Positions 15,393 to 24,152 of a stretch of 64,000 bases of DNA are shown piece by piece. The stretch's first letter is position 1, and each line of letters starts with the position of its first letter. Source of the stretch: CAZGAH01 sp964523295 (GTDB lineage: Bacteria; Desulfobacterota; Desulfovibrionia; Desulfovibrionales; Desulfovibrionaceae). Made by a program: the position numbers and the translations under genes. The notes below the pieces were generated by a model. The model was not told where the DNA came from, searched no databases, and saw nothing but the letters and a program-made list of their open reading frames with translations. Location of the stretch: assembly GCA_964523295.1 (NCBI GenBank), contig CAZGAH010000007.1, forward strand, positions 28,463-92,462, read 5' to 3'.

Positions 15393-16403
15393 TTATGTGC
15401 GCCCGTAATATTCGAGATACCAGTCAATGAAGCGGGGGATGCCCTCAGACACCGGTGTCTCCGGGCGGAAGTCGAAATCCTGGGCCAGATCGTCGATGTC
15501 GGCATAGGTAGCCGGGACGTCACCTGGCTGAATGGGCAGGTATTCAACGATCGCTTTTGTCTTCAGACAGTCCTCGATGACTTCGATATACGTGCTCAAT
15601 TCGACGGATTGATTGTTGCCAATATTATAGAGACGGTACGGTGCCTTGCTGCTTCCCGGATCAGGGCGGTCCGAGTCCCAGCCCGGGTTGGGCGTCGCAG
15701 GTTTCCCCATGATTTTGACCACAGCCGTCAAAATGTCATCGATATATGTAAAATCACGTTGCATCTTGCCGTTGTTGAACACCTGGATTGGCCTGTTTTC
15801 GAGCATGGCCTTCGTAAAAATGAAAAGCGCCATGTCCGGACGTCCCCACGGTCCGTAGACAGTGAAAAATCTGAGCCCGGTGCTCGGAATACGGTACAGA
15901 TGGCTATACGAATGTGCCAGGAGCTCATTCGACTTCTTCGAGGCAGCGTAGAGGCTCAGCGGATGATCGACATTATCATGCACGCTGAAAGGCATCCGCG
16001 TATTCAAACCGTAGACCGAGCTGGACGACGCGTACACAAGATGTTCGACAGGGTACTGCCGGCAGCATTCGAGCACGTTGAAAAAACCAACGATGTTCGC
16101 GTCGACATAGGCTCGTGGATTCTCCAGGCTATATCGTACGCCTGCCTGCGCAGCGAGGTTGACGACATGCGTGAACTGTTCGCGCCGGAAAATGTCGCTC
16201 ATTCCTTGCATGTCGGTGAGGTCCACCTTCTCATGAAGAAAATTGCTCTGCGTATGGAGTATTTTCAACCGGTCTCTTTTCAGGTTGACGCTGTAATAAT
16301 CGTTGACGATATCCAGGCCGACTACGGTGTGGCCTTCGTTAAGCAGACGCCGGCAAAGATGGAATCCGATGAAGCCGGCCGCTCCGGTCACGAGAACATG
16401 CAT
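15393..16403 (-). CDS. NAD-dependent UDP-glucuronate 4-epimerase-type SDR
   Basis: The start at MHVLVTGAAGFIG is supported by AAGGAAA 8 bases upstream, giving 336 aa. The Rossmann motif TGAAGFIGFH and the catalytic YAASKK with the upstream ASSSSVYG segment mark an extended SDR epimerase. The long VDLTDMQGM and TVYGPWGRPDMA segments match the UDP-GlcA 4-epimerase (capsule/LPS) subgroup. It should supply UDP-galacturonate for surface polysaccharide. It lies 32 bases after the preceding gene in an apparent operon with coaBC. Confidence 0.88.
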   Translation of the reverse strand: MHVLVTGAAGFIGFHLCRRLLNEGHTVVGLDIVNDYYSVNLKRDRLKILHTQSNFLHEKVDLTDMQGMSDIFRREQFTHVVNLAAQAGVRYSLENPRAYVDANIVGFFNVLECCRQYPVEHLVYASSSSVYGLNTRMPFSVHDNVDHPLSLYAASKKSNELLAHSYSHLYRIPSTGLRFFTVYGPWGRPDMALFIFTKAMLENRPIQVFNNGKMQRDFTYIDDILTAVVKIMGKPATPNPGWDSDRPDPGSSKAPYRLYNIGNNQSVELSTYIEVIEDCLKTKAIVEYLPIQPGDVPATYADIDDLAQDFDFRPETPVSEGIPRFIDWYLEYYGRT

Positions 16404-16434
16404 GAGCGATTTCCTTAGCAATAGGGTTGTTGTG

Positions 16435-16971
16435 TCAATTCGATGGCCCGTCTGTTTGCAGCAAGGCAGTCATCATGGCGATGGTCCGATTATACGTCTC
16501 TTCGTCGTCGGAAGCGATGCACTCCAATGATGGCAGTCGATGCACCTGTACCGTACCGGCCTGATGCACGTCGCAGTTGACGTCCAGATGCGGAAAGAGT
16601 GCCCGGAACAGCGTATCGCCGAAACTCAGTACTACGCTTGCCTGAACAGCGTGCACGCCGCGCCAGAAAAATTCCTGCGATGGCACAAGCGCGCCGGCGT
16701 CGAGCGTGGCATACGGCCAGAAAGCGATGCTGCCGCGCGGACGTCGAAGATCCTGGATGATGCGCTGCAGAAGTCCACGCCGCCTGGCATCCGGTTGCCC
16801 ACATAAATCGAAACCAAGCTCCCAGTAGCTGATTACGGTCGTCGCGACGGAGGGCAAATTGCGAAACAGAGTCTGCCAATGCCGTTGGTCCTCTGTCTGG
16901 AGGTGCACCCGCAACCCGGCATAATGGCAAATACGGAAAAATTCCTTTACGTTTACAAGAGAGGCAACCAA
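16435..16971 (-). CDS. Conserved hypothetical protein overlapping coaBC
   Basis: The best start is a TTG at 16971, preceded by GGAGG at 8 bases, which overlaps the last 19 bases of coaBC. The product is then about 178 aa (VASLVNVKEFFRICHYAGL...). Features such as SIAFWPYATLDAGALVPS, VVLSFGDTLFRALFP and VHRLPSLECI loosely resemble the layout of uracil-DNA glycosylase-like folds (a conserved Pro-containing loop, then a late His-Pro-Ser-type loop). The similarity is too weak to name. No ATG start fits. It is translationally coupled to coaBC. Confidence 0.6.
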   Translation of the reverse strand: MVASLVNVKEFFRICHYAGLRVHLQTEDQRHWQTLFRNLPSVATTVISYWELGFDLCGQPDARRRGLLQRIIQDLRRPRGSIAFWPYATLDAGALVPSQEFFWRGVHAVQASVVLSFGDTLFRALFPHLDVNCDVHQAGTVQVHRLPSLECIASDDEETYNRTIAMMTALLQTDGPSN

Positions 16972-18173
16972 TCCCAAATCCTCCAGGCGACTTCGGGCTT
17001 GCTCAGCATGGGCCACTGTTCCTGCCGCCCGCTTCGGTCCACCACCAGGACCTGGTTGGTTGGCGAACCAAACCCGCTGTCCGGAAGGTCCACGCGATTG
17101 GCGACCAGCAAATCCGCTCCCTTGGCCTGTAATTTCTGCCATGCACGCGGGGGCAGATCCGCTGTCTCAGCGCAGAAACCGATTGCACGCTGCCCGGGAG
17201 TCTTTACTGCGCAAAAACTGCGCAAAATGTCGGTATTGACCGTTAAGGGGAGCGTCATCGGAAAGTCGGGTGCCGTTTTGGAAAGCTTCTTACCGCTCAG
17301 ACGCGGCGGACGATAATCCGCTACAGCCGCACAAAAACAGGCAACATCGTAATCGCCCCAAACGGACCGGCAGGCCTCGTACATCTCCTCGGCGCCGGTC
17401 ACGTGCGTTACCGTAAACAGGGGGGGGAAGTCCAGCGCAACAGGCCCGCTGACAACATGGACGTGCGCACCGCGTATCCATGCAGCACAGGCCAGCGACA
17501 GTCCCATCACGCCAGACGACGGATTGCTGAGAAACCTGACGGCGTCCCAATACTCCTGAGTCGGCCCCAGCGTGATCAGTATCCGCTTCCCGGCAAGATC
17601 TTGCGGCGCAAGAGCTCTCAAACCAGAAAGAAAAATGACATCACTCTCCGGCAGACGCCCCTTTCCGTGCTCACCGCAGGCCATCACGCCCTCTTCGGGC
17701 TCAAGGATGACATGCCCGCGCTCGCGCAGAAGCGCACAATTTGCCTGCGTGGCGACGGCATGCCAAAGGCGGGGATTCATGGCCGGGGCGAATACCATAG
17801 GCCGCGGATAGGAAAGAAGCTGACAGGAAAGCATATCGTCGGCCAGGCCATGCGCCGCCTTGGCAAGAATATTCGCCGTCGCCGGGGCGATGAGCAGGGC
17901 ATCGGCGAACTGGCCGGGATAAAGATGACCGTGGATTTCCCTGTTGGCAGTGCCGGAAAAAAGCGTAGCGTAGACCGGGTCCGCTCCAAGTGCGGCAAAA
18001 AGTTGCGGCGAGACGAACTCACAGGCAGCCGAAGTCAGGGTTACGCCGACGTCCATATGCGTGGAAGAGAACTGGCGTACCACATCGGCAATTTTATACG
18101 CAGCGACGCTGCCGCAAATACCGAGATGCAGCCGCTTGCCTCGAAAGCCCGTAAATCTAAGATAGGGGTGCAC
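16953..18173 (-). CDS. coaBC: Bifunctional phosphopantothenoylcysteine decarboxylase/synthetase
   Basis: The start is taken as GTG at 18173 (VHPYLRF), which overlaps the TAG of the preceding lipoprotein gene and gives 406 aa, the family length. Upstream codons in the frame lie inside that gene. The N-terminal CoaC flavoprotein domain has GICGSVAAYK, ATANILAKAAHGLADD and PAMNPRLWH. The CoaB synthetase domain has ITLGPTQEYWDAVRFLSN-type sequence and FCAAVADYRP. Together they convert 4'-phosphopantothenate to 4'-phosphopantetheine for CoA. One residue typical of CoaB (K in AVADxxP) lies in the SGKKLSK region. Confidence 0.93.
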   Translation of the reverse strand: MHPYLRFTGFRGKRLHLGICGSVAAYKIADVVRQFSSTHMDVGVTLTSAACEFVSPQLFAALGADPVYATLFSGTANREIHGHLYPGQFADALLIAPATANILAKAAHGLADDMLSCQLLSYPRPMVFAPAMNPRLWHAVATQANCALLRERGHVILEPEEGVMACGEHGKGRLPESDVIFLSGLRALAPQDLAGKRILITLGPTQEYWDAVRFLSNPSSGVMGLSLACAAWIRGAHVHVVSGPVALDFPPLFTVTHVTGAEEMYEACRSVWGDYDVACFCAAVADYRPPRLSGKKLSKTAPDFPMTLPLTVNTDILRSFCAVKTPGQRAIGFCAETADLPPRAWQKLQAKGADLLVANRVDLPDSGFGSPTNQVLVVDRSGRQEQWPMLSKPEVAWRIWDWLPLL

Positions 18174-18721
18174 TACTGCGTCAGCCTGCCTTCTTTGACA
18201 GAGGCGCCGCCTCGGGTTCCGCGCGTATGCGTCGTTGTCTCCGGGGCAAGTATCTGTGACGTCCCACCGGACCCTACGCGCGGGGAGACCCATATTTCAA
18301 GTAATGTGCGAAGTTTACCGTCGGTGATATTGATGATGCAATACCGCTCGTTTTTCTCGAACACCAGAATGGTCCGGCTGGACTTGAACATGCTGCAGGG
18401 CGACCATCCGTCCTTGGCCATATTATTGATGAAAAACGTGCTCAATGACGTCAGCTCGACGCGGCCGGTAAAAACCATCACACCGGATTTTGACGACGGG
18501 GTTTCGAGGATGAATGAATCCTGCGTCAGCAACTCCATTTCCTTGGGGACAAGGATGTCGTCAAAATCATAATAGTAATCGGAAGGCCCGCTCGTGGCCG
18601 GCATGGTCTCGCTTTGACTCTGCGCAGGATCTGTCCCGGCCGATTGATCGGTGGTCAGATGGGAACAGGATATAAGTACCAGACATAACATAGAAAATAA
18701 AATAGCAGGGAAAAGTCGCAT
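18173..18721 (-). CDS. Lipoprotein of unknown function upstream of coaBC
   Basis: The start at MRLFPAILFS (18721) has GGAGG 6 bases upstream. A lipobox (LVLISC) places the acylated Cys at about residue 19. The mature part (about 163 aa) has a linker rich in Ser/Thr/Gln. A compact domain follows (DDILVPKEMELLTQDSF ... VMVFTGRVELTSLSTFFINN ... GWSPCSMFKSSRTILVFEKN) resembling DUF4810/YajG-like envelope lipoproteins found in Desulfovibrio. It is probably attached to the outer membrane. Its stop overlaps the coaBC start (TAGTG). Confidence 0.8.
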   Translation of the reverse strand: MRLFPAILFSMLCLVLISCSHLTTDQSAGTDPAQSQSETMPATSGPSDYYYDFDDILVPKEMELLTQDSFILETPSSKSGVMVFTGRVELTSLSTFFINNMAKDGWSPCSMFKSSRTILVFEKNERYCIINITDGKLRTLLEIWVSPRVGSGGTSQILAPETTTHTRGTRGGASVKEGRLTQ

Positions 18722-19333
18722 GTCGGCCTCCGAGGCAGGATTGCTGTGACGCATGGGCAAGCTTACCACAGCGCTTGATAGCTTCCCCTTCAGTACGATA
18801 ACATCGGTGAAATCGCAACAGGCAAGAACCCTTGACCTCGATATTTTATCCTTTCTCAGCGATCATACGCACCCTAAACCGCACACATCCCGAGATGATC
18901 TGTTCCTTTACGAGTGCTCAGATCATGGAGGATGCTGAAGTTTGACGAAAATTTTTTGTTAATAAAAACATTTTTTAAATAATATATTGACCTTTATTAT
19001 ATGATGAAAATCGCTGATTTAAAGAAAGAAAATCGACCATCTAAATCAGTTGTTCTTTGAAGAATTGCTTGGCAACTCAGCGGTGTCATTGCATTTTTCA
19101 CAAAACAAGGATACTATCCGTCTGCTTGATTGTGAATCCATCTGCCCGGTCTGAATCCAGAAATTTCTGTCTGGCACATGGGCGCGAAAAGGCAATTCCC
19201 AAATGGCGCGGACGTCGTCCAGGCCGGTGGCTCGTGACGCCAGGGCAATGGAGGGCGGTATTTCACTGAAAATTTGGGTGTATGGCCTCAATGGAGTATT
19301 TTCCACGCAACGTTGCAAAACAAGGAAAACCCC
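18722..19333. other. Intergenic region between divergent genes
   Basis: The stretch 18940-19040 is very AT-rich (runs such as aataaaaacattttttaaata) and could hold promoters for both flanking genes. A minus-strand 90-codon frame at 19046-19318 has no RBS or domain and is not called. Confidence 0.5.
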
Positions 19334-20443
19334 ATGATCAGCATTTCATTGTTTCCGGGGCGCTATGTTCAGGGCCGCGGTGCGCTGTCCTGCCTGGGTG
19401 AGGAACTGGCACGGCTGGGCGCACGGCATTTTTTGCTTTGCTCGCCGCACGCTATGGAGCACCTGCTGCCCTCCTTGCAGACCGCTTTGGGGCAGGCGGG
19501 GGCCGTGCATGTCGAACGTTTCGGTCGGGAGTGTACGGACGGCGAGGTCGCGAGGCTGCTGGCCGCAGCCCAGGGCTTCGGCGCCCAGGCCGTGACCGCG
19601 CTCGGCGGAGGCAAGGCGCTGGACACGGCCAAGGCCGTGGCCTCGCGTGCCGGCCTGCCGGTGGCCATGGTCCCGACCATCGCCTCCACGGACGCGCCGT
19701 GCAGCTCGGTCTGCGTGTTTTATACGCCGGACGGCGTCTTTCAGCGTGTCGAGCTTCTGCCCCGTAATCCTGAGCTGGTCCTCATGGATACGGATGTGAT
19801 AGCGCGCGCTCCGGGCAGATTTCTGGCCTCAGGCATGGGGGACGCGCTGGCGACCTGGTTCGAGGCCGAATCGTGCCGTATCAGTCGGGGACGGAATATC
19901 GCCGGTGCCGTAGGCTCGATGACCGTCCATGCCCTGGCCCGGCTTTGCTACGAAACCGTACGCGATTGGGGAGTATCCGCGCTCACGGCCTGTTCCGCCA
20001 GCGTGGTCACTCCGGCCCTGGAGCGCATCGTGGAGGCGAATACGCTGCTGAGCGGTCTCGGCTTCGAGAGCGGCGGACTGGGCGCGGCGCACTCCATCCA
20101 CAACGGACTGACCGCGCTTCCCGGCGTCAGGGGCCTGTTTCACGGCGAAAAGGTAGCCTTCGGCGTATTGGCTTCGTTGTTTCTCGTCGACAAGCCATTG
20201 CCCCTGGTGGACGAGGTCTACGAACTGTGCCGGTCCCTGCATCTGCCGACCACCTTTGCCGAACTGGGGCTGGACGGGATTACGGATCCGGAGCTGCGCC
20301 GCGTGGCGGAAAAGGCCTGCGCACCGGGAGAAAGCATCCACAACGAGCCCGCGGAAATAGCTCCCGAGCTGGTGATGTCGGCGCTCAAGGCAGCCGACGC
20401 CGAGGGCCGGCGGCGGCGCCAGATCGCGGTCCGGTCGCTGTAG
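19334..20443 (+). CDS. gldA: Glycerol dehydrogenase, iron-containing ADH superfamily
   Basis: ATG at 19334 follows AAGGAAAA; the upstream in-frame Met is not supported. The 369-aa product has the NAD-binding GGGKALDTAK motif, the GldA-typical PTIASTDAPCSS, and the metal-binding residues in SGMGDALATWFEA (Asp), GAAHSIHNGL (His) and FHGEKVAFG (His). The family oxidises glycerol or 1,2-diols at C2 to dihydroxyacetone-type products with NAD. It stands alone and converges on the dynamin-like gene. Confidence 0.88.
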   Translation: MISISLFPGRYVQGRGALSCLGEELARLGARHFLLCSPHAMEHLLPSLQTALGQAGAVHVERFGRECTDGEVARLLAAAQGFGAQAVTALGGGKALDTAKAVASRAGLPVAMVPTIASTDAPCSSVCVFYTPDGVFQRVELLPRNPELVLMDTDVIARAPGRFLASGMGDALATWFEAESCRISRGRNIAGAVGSMTVHALARLCYETVRDWGVSALTACSASVVTPALERIVEANTLLSGLGFESGGLGAAHSIHNGLTALPGVRGLFHGEKVAFGVLASLFLVDKPLPLVDEVYELCRSLHLPTTFAELGLDGITDPELRRVAEKACAPGESIHNEPAEIAPELVMSALKAADAEGRRRRQIAVRSL

Positions 20444-20507
20444 TCCGGCTCCTGCGGCGTGTGCGCCAGCCGTGCGCCTGGCCCGGCCAGCCTGCCCGGA
20501 CCGACGC

Positions 20508-22232
20508 TCAGGATGCCAGTCTGGCGAGCGTGTCGCGCTCGGCAGTCAGTGCCGCGCGCAGGGCCTGCGCCGCGGCGACAAGATCGGCCAGGCGCTGCTC
20601 ATTGGCGTACGTCTGCTGCACGTAGGGCTGAAAGGATAGTTCGAGATTGGAAAAAACCTCCTCGAGCTGGGAGGCGAGTTTTTCACGAAGCTGGGCGTCA
20701 AAGGCCAGTCCGGCCTGTTCGAACCCCTGCTGAAATTTTTTGATGATGCTGCCGCGTTTGACGAGCAGCGTTGCGGCCAGCAGGGCGCCTACGGTAGCAA
20801 AGACGCCGCCGGTGATATCGAAGATGAGGATATGCGTGGTGGTGGCCAGGACGGCGCCCACGGCAGTGAGCAGCCCGCCGGTCACGGCGTGGTCGCCAAG
20901 GCGGCGCAGTCCGGCGGGCCGGATGCATTCGCCCAGGGCGGATTCGTTGATGAGCGTGAACAGGCGGGCAATGACCTCGTCAATGGTCTGCAAACGCTGC
21001 GCTGTGAATGCGGACATAGAGGCCTGCGTCTCGAGCGTGAATGCGGCCTTTTTGCTCTCCAGCCCGGCGAGCAACAGCTCCGTCTGGGCGGCGATGTTGG
21101 CGGAAAGTCGCCCGACACCTTCGTCGGAAAGCCGTTTGACCTCACGGCCGAATCGATCGTTAAAGCGTTGGTTGAGCTCTTCGGTCCACCCTTTGAGTTG
21201 ATTCGTACGACCGAACAGACTCTTGATCGTGGACTTGACCAACTGGGTCACGGCCAGTCCTTCGGCAAATTCATCCACGATCGTACGGGTCTCGTCCTGA
21301 TAGGCGCGCACGAGTCGTTCGGTCAGGGCCTCGGCGTCGCGCAGGGCCTGGGCCTTTGTCCTGATGACGAAGTCCGCGATGCGGTCGCGGTTTTCGCGGT
21401 CGTCGTCAACGGCACGGGCCTGGAGTTGCAGGGCATCCTCGAAGCGCTCGAGCACGGTCCCGGCCGTGTCCAACAAGGACTCCATTTTCAGATAATAATG
21501 CCGGCCGCCGGTGACGGTCTTTTTGATAAAGTCGCACATCTCCGGAAAACCGCTGCCTTCGCTTCCAGTTTCGGCCAGCTTAGCCGAGACGCAAAAAACG
21601 GTCGGCGACTCCACACCGCGCTCCCGGGCCAATTCGATGACCCGCGTGCGGTTGGTGTCGAGTTCGTCGGGAGTGGCCCTGTCGGCCTGCTGGAGCACGA
21701 ACACGATCTTCTTGTGCCACTGTCGATGTACGAGCGAGAACAGGTCCCAGGAGGTTTTGGCGTAGGGATTGACAGCGGGGAAAACGAAAATGGCCAGATC
21801 GCATTCCGGAATGAACTTTTCGGTGATCTCCTGATGCCCGGCAACAATGCTGTTCGTGCCCGGCGTATCGACAATGCCGATTTCCTGCAAAATGGGGATT
21901 TCGCGGCCAAGCTCCCGGCAATGCTCGCCGAGGGAGCGCTCGTAGGGTTGCGCCGCGTAGACGATCTTCTGGATGGTGTCGGTACAGGGATCGGGAGCGA
22001 CCTTGCACACGGGCGCGCCGAGCAGGGCGTTGACAAAGCTACTTTTCCCGGACTTGACCTCACCGACCACAACAAACAGATAGGGCTGGTGAATGTTCGC
22101 CAGCAAATCACCGGTCAGGTCCTTGAAGTCGGCACCGGATATCTCCAGGCCTAACTCGTGCAAGCGGGTAAAGAGACCTTGGACCGTGGTCTTGAACTGC
22201 CGGTAGGCGGCCTTGATCATCTCGGGCTGCAT
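20508..22232 (-). CDS. Bacterial dynamin-like GTPase
   Basis: The 574-aa product starts 9 bases after GGAG. The GTPase domain has the P-loop GEVKSGKSSF (residues 57-66), a switch Thr near DPCTDT, and G3 DTPGT at 122-126. The G4 position reads QQAD instead of NKxD, as in several bacterial dynamin-like proteins. A long helical stalk follows. Paired hydrophobic segments near residues 455-500 (GGLLTAVGAVLATTTHILIF, GVFATVGALLAATLLV) form the membrane paddle. These proteins remodel or protect membranes. It is a single gene, usually present in pairs elsewhere. Confidence 0.85.
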   Translation of the reverse strand: MQPEMIKAAYRQFKTTVQGLFTRLHELGLEISGADFKDLTGDLLANIHQPYLFVVVGEVKSGKSSFVNALLGAPVCKVAPDPCTDTIQKIVYAAQPYERSLGEHCRELGREIPILQEIGIVDTPGTNSIVAGHQEITEKFIPECDLAIFVFPAVNPYAKTSWDLFSLVHRQWHKKIVFVLQQADRATPDELDTNRTRVIELARERGVESPTVFCVSAKLAETGSEGSGFPEMCDFIKKTVTGGRHYYLKMESLLDTAGTVLERFEDALQLQARAVDDDRENRDRIADFVIRTKAQALRDAEALTERLVRAYQDETRTIVDEFAEGLAVTQLVKSTIKSLFGRTNQLKGWTEELNQRFNDRFGREVKRLSDEGVGRLSANIAAQTELLLAGLESKKAAFTLETQASMSAFTAQRLQTIDEVIARLFTLINESALGECIRPAGLRRLGDHAVTGGLLTAVGAVLATTTHILIFDITGGVFATVGALLAATLLVKRGSIIKKFQQGFEQAGLAFDAQLREKLASQLEEVFSNLELSFQPYVQQTYANEQRLADLVAAAQALRAALTAERDTLARLAS

Positions 22233-22463
22233 CCGTCGCGTCTCCTTGGTGCGGGGGGCGCATAAGCGGCATCACCGCCAGGGTACCCTGCCGTGCTTCC
22301 CCCGAGCGCAGGACACCTGTTCATGGTCATAACGCCAGGCAGACCGTCTCGTCCAGGGGCAAACGCGGCCAGCCAGCATATACGGAGAGCCGGCCCCACG
22401 TTTTCCTTGCCTTGGCGGGCCATTCAAGATACAGGGCTTGCATACGAAGCTGGCGACCATCGC
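22233..22463. other. Short intergenic region before tRNA-Ser
   Basis: No gene or clear promoter is recognised. ORFs in this stretch read into the tRNA and are artefacts. Confidence 0.4.
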
Positions 22464-22557
22464 GGAGAGGTACCGAAGTGGCCGTAACGGGCCCGACTCG
22501 AAATCGGGTTGCGGGCTAATCCCCTGCACGTGGGTTCGAATCCCACCCTCTCCGCCA
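22464..22557 (+). tRNA. tRNA-Ser (CGA anticodon)
   Basis: Acceptor GGAGAGG pairs with CCTCTCC, followed by G and encoded CCA. The anticodon stem-loop CCGA-CTCGAAA-TCGG gives CGA. A long variable arm (type II tRNA) and TGGGTTCGAATCCCA T-arm are present. It forms the left border of the defence island. Confidence 0.95.
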
Positions 22558-22639
22558 CCTAACCAACTAAAATAGCTGAATAAGATAGACAGATACAAAC
22601 CCTTGGAAAAGGTGGGAAGGCGCCCATAAGACGAAATTT

Positions 22640-22661
22640 GCGGGCAATTCCCGCTTTTTTT
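22640..22661 (+). terminator. Rho-independent terminator after tRNA-Ser
   Basis: GCGGG-CAATT-CCCGC is followed by seven Ts. Confidence 0.85.
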
Positions 22662-22980
22662 GTTTATACTGTGAAAACGTATCTATTTGATTTAAAGACT
22701 AGAAATAAAATCCCTCTCGCCACCGTCCTCTGTGTCTTCAGCATGTCAAGTCATACTGTTGCCATGATTCAAATTCTAAAAGTGCTGTAAATCCTCTTCT
22801 GCTCAGCCAACAACATTCCCCTCCACCACACATCCATTTGCGTGCTTGCACGCAATCCGTTTGTCAAATCGTTTTCTTGCCGTTTGATTCCATTCATTAT
22901 GGTGTGTGGAGATTTTCGGACAGAAATAGTCCTTGCTTTTAGGTGTGATTCTCCCTGAAAGTCAGCAGGGAGGCTTGACC
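22662..22980. other. AT-rich stretch at the left edge of the defence island
   Basis: No gene is supported. The sequence ccctctcgccacc at 22711-22723 resembles the tRNA-Ser 3' end (ccctctccgccacc) with one base missing. It might be a decayed att remnant, but it is too short to assert. Confidence 0.35.
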
Positions 22981-23040
22981 TGTCAATGGGCACCCTAATG
23001 GAGCCACCCCTGGGCGCCTTAATCGAGCCAGTGGCAGCAA
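22981..23040. mobile_element. Possible IS21-like element terminus
   Basis: The sequence begins with TG and contains two tandem related 18-mers, gggcaccctaatggagcc and gggcgccttaatcgagcc, 24 bases apart. Repeated roughly 20-bp end motifs of this kind are characteristic of IS21-family termini. No istA/istB genes follow. The Fic remnant starts soon after, so this may be the scar of an element that removed its 5' part. Confidence 0.4.
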
Positions 23041-23343
23041 TGGATTTTGCCCTTCCATGTTTCAGCGATGTCAGACGACACCAGCAAATACCCCTTTCGC
23101 GTTGCCAAAAATTTACGTGCCCCAGCCGGCACATTCGGCGCTGGCGACGCCGTGGCCGTTATGCTCTCATGTCGGCCCGGTTGGCGCGGCGCTTGCGAGT
23201 GGCAGCCCTACACGCATGCCGCGGTGCAAGCGCCGTGACAACCGGGCCTTCCTCTTCCGCCGTTCAATCCTTGTGTCGTTACGCCTGTCACTGGCGCCAG
23301 GATGGCGCGCCCGGAGCTGCATCGTTCTTGTCCGGCTGCATAC

Positions 23344-23873
23344 CCCGTGATGGCGTAGCGCGTGCGCATCTGTGGTTCGAGACCACCCACCGCTTTGAAG
23401 ACGGGAACGGCCGCATCGGCCGAGCAATTGCGGACATGCTCCTCGCGCGCTCGGAGAATAGCCCGCAGCGCTTTTACAGCATGTCGACGCAAATACGCAA
23501 AGATCGAGACACCTACTACGCGCGCCTCGATGACGCGCAAAACGGCGACCTCGACATCACAGACTATCTTGACTGGTTCCTAGACTGCATGGACAGCGCC
23601 CTGAACGGCGCCGAGACCATACTGGCGGAGTTCGTAATCAAAGCCAAATTTTGGGAGCGCTACGCCGGAGAATCTTTCAATGAGCGTCAACAAAAGATGC
23701 TCAATCTATTACTCGAAGGGTTTGAGGGCCATTTGACTACATCGAAATGGGCCAAGATAGCAAAGTGCTCGCAAGATACTGCGGGGAGGGATATCGATAG
23801 CCTCGTGAAGCGAAACATCCTCATGAGGGAGGCGGCTGGGGGGGGGGCGGAGTACCCGGTATTCGTTGGTTGA
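23344..23873 (+). pseudogene. Fic-family protein, C-terminal half only
   Basis: From about AHLWFETTHRFEDGNGRIGR the frame is a good Fic domain. The catalytic His-x-Phe-x-(D/E)-GNGR-x-x-R is present, followed by helices and a winged-helix tail (TTSKWAKIAKCSQDTAGRDI). The N-terminal half, including any inhibitory helix, is missing: upstream residues are unrelated Arg-rich noise and a possible IS end. A run of at least nine Gs near 23838 sits in the tail and may hide indels. It is a second Fic gene in the window, unrelated in detail to the intact one at 3732-4898. Confidence 0.75.
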
Positions 23874-24152
23874 CTTTGGCGATCTATTTCGCTGACAGTG
23901 TTCAACTTGGTTTTCTTTTCCGCTTTATTTCGAATGAGAACGGCACTCTTGATTTATATTTTTCATAATATAAATATGAACACCTCGACATGCTTATAAT
24001 TTCATTTTCTTCTCCATAGAGGCCGCTTGCAAGACGTGGCTCCGACGGCTCCATCATGCTCGGGGAGGGAGCTGCAGCGTTTGCCATCAACGTCATTTTC
24101 CGCTAGCGAATGACTTCATCTTGACGTTGAAGCATAGACAAAGCGATTACAT
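23874..24152. other. AT-rich intergenic region upstream of the SNF2 gene
   Basis: About 280 bases of low GC with no supported ORF. It presumably carries the promoter of the defence operon. No clear -35/-10 pair stands out. Confidence 0.4.

Noticed and set aside
19046..19318. 90-codon minus-strand ORF between the lipoprotein and gldA
   Set aside because: No RBS, no domain, and it ends in a low-complexity Ser/Asn tail; it could be real but is unsupported.
20832..22154. 440-codon ORF opposite the dynamin-like gene
   Set aside because: Shadow of a gene with GTPase motifs.
22272..22598. 108-codon ORF with GEGGIRTH
   Set aside because: Reads antisense through tRNA-Ser; same type of artefact.
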